From Pinibacter soli (GTDB lineage: Bacteria > Bacteroidota > Bacteroidia > Chitinophagales > Chitinophagaceae), in the NCBI RefSeq assembly GCF_029961145.1, contig NZ_JASBRG010000005.1, forward strand, positions 248,001-312,000: a stretch of 64,000 nucleotides of DNA. The letters run 5' to 3'. Shown in pieces: positions 1-7,257 of the stretch. Numbering within the stretch: position 1 is the stretch's first letter; every line of letters begins with the position of its first letter. A program made the translations under genes and the position numbers. The notes beneath the pieces are model-generated. The model was not told the origin of the DNA and did not search any database. It saw only the letters and a list, made by a program, of their open reading frames with translations.

Positions 1-7
1 TCTTCAA

Positions 8-2761
8 TTAATTACAGGCAGGAGGTAATCCAGCCACTCCCCATTTATGGTTCGGCTTGTCCCCCATCCACAACTCAAGCTGTCCTCCTTTGCTGAAATC
101 ATTGTGAGTGAACCAAAATGTTTTCAAGGTGCTTCTGTTTAGCTTAGCCGATTGTATATACTTATTAGCAGAGCTGTTGTTATAGCACTTGATTACAAAA
201 CTTTCACCCTCGTAATAATTTTGATTCAGATGTATAGTAATTTCATCAAACAGTGGTGACGTAATTTCATAAACGGGTTGTTGAGCTTCATTGCCCATGA
301 TATCAAACAAGCCTATTGACATTAACGCACTTATTCCACCCATTTGACCTTCGTCTTCATCATGGCCACCATAACCGGCATCGGGAGTAGTGCCACCGTA
401 TGTCTGTTGCTGTACCTGCCTCACCCAATATTGTGTAAGCCATGGTTTACCGGCATAGCTGAATAAATGCGCATTGGAACAGCCTGGCTGGTTTCCATAA
501 CTGATGTAACCTGAACTGTAATCATCTACAAAATCTTGTTCTTTGGCTTTTTCAAAAGCAAAATTTAATTTATTGCAAAAACTATCTCTGCCTCCAATTA
601 AGTCGATCAGCTTGGTAATATCATGTGAAACGCCCCATGTTGCCTGCCAGGCATTGGACTCTACCCAGCCAGCACCCGACAAAGGATTTGTATGTGTAAA
701 TTTTCCGTTTTTATCTTTTGGGAAAATAAATCTGCCCACAGTGTCGAAACAGTTCGTCCAACCCGATGCACGTTTTCTAAATAAGTTATAATCATTCTCT
801 CTGCCCAGTTTAGCAGCCATTTGCGCTGCTCCCCAATCCTGAAACCCGGCTTCAATTGTAACACCGGCATTGTTGGGCCACCAACCATTTTTTATATAGA
901 ATTCAGCTGCTCCTCTGTCCATTTCACCGCCGCTGATCATACCGCCGGGCATCTGGTTCTCTTTAACTATTTCAAACGCTGTATTAGCGTCCACTTTTTT
1001 CAGCAGCCCTTTCATATATGTGCTCACTATGAAACTAGCCGCGGGGTCGCCTGTCATGATAAATGTATAACCGCCACCCATAGGAGCACGAGGTAATAAT
1101 TTTCCGTTCTTAGCATACTCAAGAAGGCTGGCTGAAAAATCATCCATCAACTCGGGCCATGCTAAACCCCAAAGTACATTAAGGTTCCATTGCGTTAGCC
1201 AAAATGCGTCGGACAAATACATATTGAACTTTGGCCTGCCGTTTTCATCTTTTGGAACTGATTTTATTTTGAAAACAGCATCATTAAACTTACCGTTGCG
1301 TCCTCCAAATTTGGTAATTTCTGTTCTATCAGGATAATCGCCATTAACATCATTTATTTTTTGCCTCCCCAATAGCACATGCCACAGATCGGTATAAAAC
1401 TTTTGACGCTGTTGAGGCGTTCCGCCTTTTGCTTCAATTCTTCCCAGGTACTGATTCCAAATTTTTGCAGCGTTATTTCTTACTTCATCAAAGTTCCATG
1501 TAGTGCATTCATGGGCAAGGTTATTTTTTGCATTTTCGACGGAAGTATAAGAAATGGCTATTTTCATATTGAGTTGTTCCCCTGCCTGCATTACATACTC
1601 CGCTCCTAATTTCACACTATCGCCTTCAACATGACTAATGTCTTTTTTGATTGTTTTATCGCCTTGCCATACGTCCAGAGATGTAAAGGGTTTATCAAAT
1701 TGAATTACGAAGAAAACACGGATATCATTAGGGCCTCCCCAGAATCTTTTCACGGTGCTAAAAGACCCTTCGATTTCAGTATTACTAACTTTATCAATCC
1801 TGGCATCCACCATAGTGCAAACATTTTTCACTGTACTCCCCATATCAATAACAACTCGGGCATCAGACTTTTTTGTGTATTGAAATCTGTAAAAACTTAC
1901 TCTGTCCGTCGCCGTTTGCTCTACCCAAATTTTATTTTTTTGAAGCATCACCCGATGATAACCGGGCTGAACTATTTCATCATCGTGATTAAAAGAGGAC
2001 TTCCATGAATTCCTTCCTTCAAAAGGATTTTCCTGTGTTGTTGCTGGCATAATCTCTATTCCGGACATCATCCATGTGTGAATTTGCTGAAAGCCCAGAA
2101 TTTCTTTTTCATTATAATTATAGCCACCACCAACCTGGTGTTTGTCGCGTGTAAGTGGAGCAGAAGTAGCCATACCAAATGGAAGACTGCCGGTAATAAA
2201 ATATTCGTAACGACCCTTATTTGTTTCTATGTAAGGATTGACCAATGAGACATAATCTTTAGCTCCTTCAACAGACGGGTACACTTCGATTTCAGAAAAT
2301 CCCAGATCACTACCAGTGCCATCCGTAACTTCAAATTTTATCCACTTTGTTTTCCGAGGGGTAAATTTCACAGCGAGCCCCGTGCCGTCCGATGGCAATT
2401 GATTTACCCACTCAATGCTTCCATCGCTAAATAAAAGTTTTACGCCTGAAATATTCTGCTGAAGAGAAACCCTGTCAAACAAAACGACTTTGTCTATCCA
2501 TTGCGGTTCATCCCAACTCAGTTGAATCCATGGAAATTTAATATACCCCCAATTAGCTGTTTCTCCTTTACAGGCCCATTCTCCTTTTCCATCAACACCA
2601 ATAATTCCATCGATAACATTCTTTTCTGAAAACTCAATGCCCGCATTGCTTGATGCTACAACCTTGGCCAAAGGAGCAATATTACCTGGACCGGCATACG
2701 ACAAAGCTCCCTGACACGATAGGAAAAACAAAGCGATGTATATTAATGTAAACTTCATCAT
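8..2761 (-). CDS. GH92 family exo-alpha-mannosidase with N-terminal discoidin-like domain (first GH92 gene)
   Basis: Secreted or surface glycoside hydrolase. GH92 enzymes are Ca2+-dependent, inverting exo-alpha-mannosidases that trim mannans and N-glycans. The chosen start, MMKFTLIYIALFF, gives a clean signal sequence with a possible lipobox (LSCQ); an upstream ATG at 2812 would add 17 residues and spoil it. Residues about 45-178 look like an F5/8-type C (discoidin) carbohydrate-binding domain, ending in SEIEVYP. The GH92 part follows, with GGGYNYNEKEILGFQQIH and, near residue 816 of the long frame, the conserved GHDEDEGQMG stretch, then the typical C-terminal beta domain. The length fits the family plus the extra N-terminal domain. 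It is transcribed alone behind an operator/promoter at 2968-3031 that matches the PUL 20-35 kb away. Family is certain; linkage specificity cannot be read from the sequence. Confidence 0.93.
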   Translation of the reverse strand: MMKFTLIYIALFFLSCQGALSYAGPGNIAPLAKVVASSNAGIEFSEKNVIDGIIGVDGKGEWACKGETANWGYIKFPWIQLSWDEPQWIDKVVLFDRVSLQQNISGVKLLFSDGSIEWVNQLPSDGTGLAVKFTPRKTKWIKFEVTDGTGSDLGFSEIEVYPSVEGAKDYVSLVNPYIETNKGRYEYFITGSLPFGMATSAPLTRDKHQVGGGYNYNEKEILGFQQIHTWMMSGIEIMPATTQENPFEGRNSWKSSFNHDDEIVQPGYHRVMLQKNKIWVEQTATDRVSFYRFQYTKKSDARVVIDMGSTVKNVCTMVDARIDKVSNTEIEGSFSTVKRFWGGPNDIRVFFVIQFDKPFTSLDVWQGDKTIKKDISHVEGDSVKLGAEYVMQAGEQLNMKIAISYTSVENAKNNLAHECTTWNFDEVRNNAAKIWNQYLGRIEAKGGTPQQRQKFYTDLWHVLLGRQKINDVNGDYPDRTEITKFGGRNGKFNDAVFKIKSVPKDENGRPKFNMYLSDAFWLTQWNLNVLWGLAWPELMDDFSASLLEYAKNGKLLPRAPMGGGYTFIMTGDPAASFIVSTYMKGLLKKVDANTAFEIVKENQMPGGMISGGEMDRGAAEFYIKNGWWPNNAGVTIEAGFQDWGAAQMAAKLGRENDYNLFRKRASGWTNCFDTVGRFIFPKDKNGKFTHTNPLSGAGWVESNAWQATWGVSHDITKLIDLIGGRDSFCNKLNFAFEKAKEQDFVDDYSSGYISYGNQPGCSNAHLFSYAGKPWLTQYWVRQVQQQTYGGTTPDAGYGGHDEDEGQMGGISALMSIGLFDIMGNEAQQPVYEITSPLFDEITIHLNQNYYEGESFVIKCYNNSSANKYIQSAKLNRSTLKTFWFTHNDFSKGGQLELWMGDKPNHKWGVAGLPPACN

Positions 2762-2967
2762 TAGATATTTTTTTAAAAAACATAGGGTTAATGACACAAA
2801 AACACTTTTCAATAATTAGCTTTTAGCTTAAAGTCCTGCCTTCCGTTTATTAGGAAATATATTGTTCGAAACAAAAATAAATCGGAATCACCTATCAACT
2901 TAAAATTCTGACGGGTCATTAAACGAGAACTATTTATTCGCCATCAAAAGTTACAGTTTTGGGAATG

Positions 2968-3031
2968 GCAATCTACTATTGCCATTCAGCGTGTTTAACT
3001 TCAATTTGCGAAAAAAAAAAGTCATTTTGCG
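2968..3031 (-). promoter_or_regulatory. XylR-type direct-repeat operator and -7 box upstream of the first GH92 gene
   Basis: On the minus strand the half-site CGCAAAATGAC (3031-3021) is followed by ten T and then CGCAAATTGAA (3010-3000), 21 bp start to start. A Bacteroidota-like -7 box TAGATTGC lies at 2975-2968. The same arrangement precedes SusC, the sugar porter and the PhyH-like gene. The predicted leader to the ATG at 2761 is about 200 nt, longer than at the other sites. Confidence 0.75.
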
Positions 3032-3151
3032 CTCAGCAGATAAAACATCTATATAAAATCAGTTTTCTAATTTTGCGTACAACCAGATTATCTGTGCCAT
3101 ACTCGTCATCACAACCAAGGCAAGCGCGTTTGATCCTTGCCCTTCCAATTT

Positions 3152-3520
3152 TCAGTGGGCTACCAGGCGCTCAATAAAATACCGTAGTAGCAAAAATACA
3201 TAGGTAGCTATCATGAGGTACAAGAACCATTTCAAGCATACGTTATAATAATCTTTCACGTTATGTTCGGGGAAAAACAAGTATCGTTTCTCTTGCTTAA
3301 TTTCCTTAGGTTGTTCCGCAATCAATCTTTTTATTTCCTCTGCGTGTCGGTCAATTAACGCTTCAGTTGACCGGAGATTAGCCGGAGCAAGATCTGTTTG
3401 AAAATTTTCAAAATTATTCGCAAGCCTGTTATTTAAGTCATTTAACGAACCAACCATTTTTGCCAGATCGACCATCTCATGATTGGCTTCTTTTTGCTCT
3501 GCCAACACTATTGATGTCAT
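3152..3520 (-). CDS. small hypothetical protein with coiled-coil and C-terminal membrane segment
   Basis: About 122 residues, starting MTSIVLAEQKEAN. The first 75 or so residues are charged and helical (coiled-coil-like). A short element KRYLFFPEHNVKDYYN follows, then one hydrophobic segment (WFLYLMIATYVFLLL) at the C-terminus. I recall a similar FPE-plus-tail-anchor layout in small proteins of Bacteroidota mobile elements, but cannot confirm homology here. An ATG at 3541 would extend the protein by seven residues encoded by operator sequence, so I prefer 3520; ATGs at 3475 or 3457 are also possible. The operator at 3516-3547 overlaps this start. No partner gene is adjacent on the same strand, and function is unknown. 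Confidence 0.55.
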   Translation of the reverse strand: MTSIVLAEQKEANHEMVDLAKMVGSLNDLNNRLANNFENFQTDLAPANLRSTEALIDRHAEEIKRLIAEQPKEIKQEKRYLFFPEHNVKDYYNVCLKWFLYLMIATYVFLLLRYFIERLVAH

Positions 3521-3547
3521 TTTGCGTAAAAAAACAATCATTTTGCG
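3516..3547 (-). promoter_or_regulatory. fifth copy of the 21-bp direct-repeat operator, without a -7 box
   Basis: The minus strand carries CGCAAAATGAT (3547-3537) and CGCAAAATGAC (3526-3516), again 21 bp apart with a T-rich spacer. Unlike the other four sites, no TAnnTTGC lies 35-36 bp downstream, and the site covers the likely start codon of the small membrane protein. It may act as a repressor or roadblock site, or the gene may start further downstream. Confidence 0.6.
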
Positions 3548-3829
3548 GCTGTACCAAACGAACGGGATTTGCCAAATGATTTAATAAATAAATCTTCAAT
3601 GCCAATCATCTGTTGTTACTAGTTGTGATGCATAAATTCTCTTTAGATATTAGTTTGAATCCCCCCAAGACACTTTCCGAATAAACCATAAGCGGAGCTG
3701 GCTGTTTGCGCGTATATGCGAAACGATTATAAAAAGAGCCGTTGCATATTTACTACTAATTAATTAACTTACTACGAGCAGGAAATGAGGTGCATGGTAT
3801 TTAATTGGTAAAAGTAAACCCAACCAATA

Positions 3830-4549
3830 TTGAACTACCCCTATTATTTAATACTCTTCTATTCAGTAAGCTATTTTTCATTTGCCATATTGTTATGGTT
3901 AAGCAAAGCAAAACAAGGGCTTCGCTTGTTTGATGATAAGGGCTTTGTTGCTAATCCGTCAATGCTCATCCTGCTACATGCAGGCGGTATCGTCCTCTTT
4001 TTATTTCCTTTGTTATTTGGTCATTTCAATTCATTTGTACTTTTTTCAAATAATGACCTGGCAAGTCCGGCGGCTTGGGTAACCATAATTTGTTTCCTCC
4101 TTTTATTATTTATTTCTCCAAAAATTGCGCAAAAAAAATATAGTAAGTCTGCGGGAAATGTATTGCCGGGTAAGTTGCCTGGAATGAAATTTATCATCCT
4201 CTATTTTATAGTTCGTATAGTATTTATCTGTGTTTATGAAAGTTGGTTCAGGGGTTATTTATTAAGTGATTCTACCAGTAGTGTGGGATGGGTGTTGGCG
4301 GCTTTGCTTAATGTTAGCTTGTATGCGCTTTTGCATATTGTGAATGGAAAAGATGAAGTGATTGCCTGTTTTCCGTTTGGGATATTGCTTTGTTGTTTAT
4401 GTACCTGGCAAGGAGCAGTATGGCCCGCAATCGTATTGCATTTGGCATTGACAGTTCCCTATGAAATAAGCATGTTAAAAAAAATGTACCCTAATAATCA
4501 GCAGCCACATGAAAATATTAGTAACGGGAGCTTCAGGGTATCTCGGTAA
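3830..4549 (+). CDS. CPBP family intramembrane protease-like protein
   Basis: About 239 residues with at least six hydrophobic segments, so an inner-membrane protein. It carries the CPBP (Abi/CaaX protease, Rce1-like) motifs in order: E...R in YESWFRGYLL (about residue 137), then LYALLH, then a third His in IVLHLAL near the C-terminus. These residues form the glutamate-plus-histidine active site of the family. The frame opens at a TTG (3830) because a TAA lies 15 bp upstream and the next ATG is 45 codons in, past the first membrane helix. The end overlaps the next gene by 41 bp, so the two are translationally linked. It heads a four-gene operon that otherwise encodes lipid-type redox enzymes; a role in processing a lipid-modified product is only an inference. 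Confidence 0.72.
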   Translation: MNYPYYLILFYSVSYFSFAILLWLSKAKQGLRLFDDKGFVANPSMLILLHAGGIVLFLFPLLFGHFNSFVLFSNNDLASPAAWVTIICFLLLLFISPKIAQKKYSKSAGNVLPGKLPGMKFIILYFIVRIVFICVYESWFRGYLLSDSTSSVGWVLAALLNVSLYALLHIVNGKDEVIACFPFGILLCCLCTWQGAVWPAIVLHLALTVPYEISMLKKMYPNNQQPHENISNGSFRVSR

Positions 4550-5498
4550 TAAACTGGCGAATAAACTTGCCGGCCTTGGTAACGAGGTTCATGCCCTTGT
4601 ACGGTCCTCTTCTTCAATACATTTTCTACAGCACCCTCACATAAAAATATTTAAAGGCGATATTTTAGATAAAGAGGGTTTGATGACGGCCATGCATGGT
4701 TGCACACAAGTGTACCATGCTGCAGCCAAAGTGGGTGCATGGGCAAAAGATCCTGCTGTTTTTTATGATGTGAATGTGGAAGGTACCATGAATGTTTTGG
4801 ATGCAGCACGGGCATTGGGTGTTGAAAAAACGATTTTTACCAGTACCTCCGGAGTGATTGGCCCAACGCTTAATAAACCTCTTGAAGAAAACGATTCCCG
4901 CCAAATTGATTTTGTGATTGATTATGATCTTTCAAAAAAACAGGCAGAAGATATTGTTGCTGCTTATGCAAAAGAAGGAATGAATGTGGTGACTGTTTCG
5001 CCTTCAAAAGTGTACGGCCCCGGTAATGTTTCTCATTCACTTACAGCCAATGCTATTATTGCTACTTTTCTACAAAAAAGAATCACGTTTATTCCATCGC
5101 CGGGTAACAACTGTGTTTGCTTTGCATTTGCAGATGATGTAGTGGCCGGTCATATACTGGCTATGGAAAAAGGTCGCAGCGGTGAGCGATATATTTTAGG
5201 TGGAATAAACATTTCCTATTACGATTTCTTTCACCGCATAAGAACATTGGCGCACTGCCGTGCAAGAATTATCAGGTTATCAAAAGGCACTATTAAAACA
5301 TGGGCCGGTTTGCAGGAAATAACTCATAAAGTTTTTGGTGTACCGGTTCGGTTTCCTGTAAAATCAGTGGACCATGTTTTTAGCAACTATACATTCTCCA
5401 GCAGGAAAGCGATAGAAGAACTTGGTTATAGCATCACGCCACTGGATGAGGCATTGCTGCAAACTATTCATTTTTTAAAAAGCAACCAACATGCCTGA
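4509..5498 (+). CDS. NAD(P)-dependent epimerase/dehydratase family protein (dihydroflavonol reductase/3-beta-HSD-like)
   Basis: A 329-residue extended short-chain dehydrogenase. The N-terminal Rossmann motif is VTGASGYLGNKLA (about residues 5-17), and the catalytic YxxxK is YDLSKK (about residue 140). The architecture and C-terminal substrate domain resemble dihydroflavonol-4-reductase and hopanoid-associated or 3-beta-hydroxysteroid dehydrogenase-like enzymes. It is cytosolic, with no signal peptide. It overlaps the protease gene upstream by 41 bp and the next SDR by 8 bp, which marks a tight operon. The substrate is likely a hydroxylated lipid or isoprenoid given the neighbours, but the sequence does not fix it. 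Confidence 0.85.
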   Translation: MKILVTGASGYLGNKLANKLAGLGNEVHALVRSSSSIHFLQHPHIKIFKGDILDKEGLMTAMHGCTQVYHAAAKVGAWAKDPAVFYDVNVEGTMNVLDAARALGVEKTIFTSTSGVIGPTLNKPLEENDSRQIDFVIDYDLSKKQAEDIVAAYAKEGMNVVTVSPSKVYGPGNVSHSLTANAIIATFLQKRITFIPSPGNNCVCFAFADDVVAGHILAMEKGRSGERYILGGINISYYDFFHRIRTLAHCRARIIRLSKGTIKTWAGLQEITHKVFGVPVRFPVKSVDHVFSNYTFSSRKAIEELGYSITPLDEALLQTIHFLKSNQHA

Positions 5499-6381
5499 TC
5501 ATTTTTATACTTTAATTACCGGCGCCAGTGAAGGGTTTGGCAAAGCCTTGGCCATTGAATGTGCAAAGCGAAAAATGAATCTCATACTGGTAGCATTGCC
5601 CGGTATTGAATTACACGATTTGGCCACTTTGATAAAACGTGATTACACAGTAGAAGTAATCGTTATTGAGAAAGACCTCTGTGAAGAAAATAGTTGTTAT
5701 GAAGTGTTTGACTATGTAATGTCATTGGGGCTATGCGTAAATATGCTGCTCAATAATGCGGGCACAGGCAGTACTGGCTCATTTGCAGCAGGTGATATTC
5801 ATTTGTTTGAAAGACAGATCAAATTGAATGTACTTGCCAGCACTATTATTGCCCGCCTTTTCATTGATGAGTTAAAACAAAATAGCCCTTCTTATATTTT
5901 GAATGTTGGAAGCCTCGCTTCGTTTTTTCCTTTACCTAAAAAACAGGTATATGGTGCAACAAAATCATTTATCTATTATTTCTCAACATGTTTACGCAAA
6001 GAATTAAAGCAAGACCAGGTGTATGTGAGTCTTATGTGCCCGGGCCCGATGCTTACAAATATCACTGTCCGGTCGGTCATCGAAAATGGAAACTGGTTAA
6101 TCAGGAATTGCAGTTTTTACCCGGAAGCAGTTGCTCCGATAGCTATTGATGGTTTATTAAAAAAGAAGAAAGTGATGGTTCCGGGAAAGCTCAACAATCT
6201 TTATATACTCGTGTATACCTTATTGCCTGATTTTATTAAATCGATCATTACAAACCGCTCCACAAAAAAACTAAATTCTGCCGCTTTCAAAAATATTGCT
6301 TTAGAAAGTTCATTAGCAGTGAACACGCCACAGTTTGGCCATAACAATGATAGAAACGATTCGATAAACAGCCATTTTTAA
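5491..6381 (+). CDS. SDR family NAD(P)-dependent oxidoreductase
   Basis: A 296-residue classical short-chain dehydrogenase. The cofactor motif is TGASEGFGKALA (TGxxxGxG), followed by NNAG (LLNNAGTGS) near residue 90, a Ser in NVGSLAS and catalytic YGATK near residue 152. The family interconverts ketones and alcohols; this subgroup resembles 17-beta-HSD/3-ketoacyl reductase-type proteins. A hydrophobic stretch near residue 240 (LYILVYTLLPDFI) may contact the membrane. It starts 8 bp inside the preceding gene and ends 3 bp before the fatty acid hydroxylase, which suggests sequential chemistry on one substrate. Confidence 0.88.
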   Translation: MPDHFYTLITGASEGFGKALAIECAKRKMNLILVALPGIELHDLATLIKRDYTVEVIVIEKDLCEENSCYEVFDYVMSLGLCVNMLLNNAGTGSTGSFAAGDIHLFERQIKLNVLASTIIARLFIDELKQNSPSYILNVGSLASFFPLPKKQVYGATKSFIYYFSTCLRKELKQDQVYVSLMCPGPMLTNITVRSVIENGNWLIRNCSFYPEAVAPIAIDGLLKKKKVMVPGKLNNLYILVYTLLPDFIKSIITNRSTKKLNSAAFKNIALESSLAVNTPQFGHNNDRNDSINSHF

Positions 6382-6384
6382 ATT

Positions 6385-7185
6385 ATGTTAACCTTCAATA
6401 TTATAGGAGTAAGCTTAATGCTCATCGTTTTTGCTGTAGAAATTACGCTGGTGATCTTGCATACGCCGGAGAAGAAAATGATAAAGGATGTAAAGGCTAA
6501 CTTTTTGCTGGGACTATTTTATTTGATAACGGGCCTTTCGGTGAAGGGTATGGCTTTCAGTGTTTATTCCTTTTTCTACTATTTCTCTATTTTCAAACCA
6601 CACTTAACCTGGTGGTTATGGATTTTTGGTTTTTTGGGTTGTGAGTTTTGTCATTACTATTATCACTGGCTTGGGCATAAGACAAGAGTTTTTTGGGCAG
6701 CTCATGTAACACATCACTCTTCCGAATATTTTAATATTTCTACAGGCTTTCGTAATAATTTTTTACATGTATTCTACAGGTTCCTTTTCTGGTCACCTCT
6801 TTGCCTGTTTGGAATTCCTCCAGAGATGATTTTATTTTTTGAATCAATAACAGCTATTCAAAATTTCCTGGTACATACGGAAAAAATCGGCAAGCTTGGA
6901 ATCCTGGACCGGATATTTAATACGCCGTCTAATCACCGGGTGCATCATGGTGTAAATCCCAAGTATATTGATAAAAATCTTGGCGGCATAACGCTGATCT
7001 ATGATCATTTATTTGGCACTTATGCAAGGGAAGATGAACCGGCCATTTACGGAATCACCCATAATATTCATACCCACAATCCGTATAAAATAATTTTACA
7101 CGAGTACATCCGCCTTAAAAATGAGTTAGCTACCATCAAAGGTTTTTCAGCCAAACTCAGGTATTTATTCTCGCCCCCTGATTAA
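6385..7185 (+). CDS. sterol desaturase/fatty acid hydroxylase superfamily membrane protein
   Basis: A 266-residue integral membrane di-iron enzyme. The diagnostic histidine clusters are present in order: HYYYHWLGH (about 89-97), HVTHH (about 106-110) and HRVHH (about 187-191). The family inserts oxygen or a double bond in fatty acyl, sterol or carotenoid substrates. It is the last gene of the operon, 3 bp after the SDR, and is followed by a bidirectional terminator. With two upstream dehydrogenases it suggests hydroxylation followed by oxidation or reduction of a membrane lipid. The exact substrate is not readable. Confidence 0.87.
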   Translation: MLTFNIIGVSLMLIVFAVEITLVILHTPEKKMIKDVKANFLLGLFYLITGLSVKGMAFSVYSFFYYFSIFKPHLTWWLWIFGFLGCEFCHYYYHWLGHKTRVFWAAHVTHHSSEYFNISTGFRNNFLHVFYRFLFWSPLCLFGIPPEMILFFESITAIQNFLVHTEKIGKLGILDRIFNTPSNHRVHHGVNPKYIDKNLGGITLIYDHLFGTYAREDEPAIYGITHNIHTHNPYKIILHEYIRLKNELATIKGFSAKLRYLFSPPD

Positions 7186-7206
7186 GACTTTTGTCTCGCA
7201 TAAAAA

Positions 7207-7234
7207 AAGCCCCTGTCTGGTTTGACAGCGGCTT
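7207..7234. terminator. bidirectional intrinsic terminator between convergent genes
   Basis: AAGCCCCTGTC pairs with GACAGCGGCTT, an 11-bp stem with one C-C mismatch and a 6-nt loop, flanked by an A-tract on the left and T-rich sequence on the right. It separates the plus-strand lipid operon from the convergent GH2 gene. Confidence 0.75.
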
Positions 7235-7257
7235 ATTTTCTAAAACTATTTCCAGAT

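Noticed and set aside
3704-3724. GTTTGCGCGTATATGCGAAAC resembling a further operator copy
   Set aside because: The second TTTGCG is missing at 21 bp and the symmetry is imperfect.
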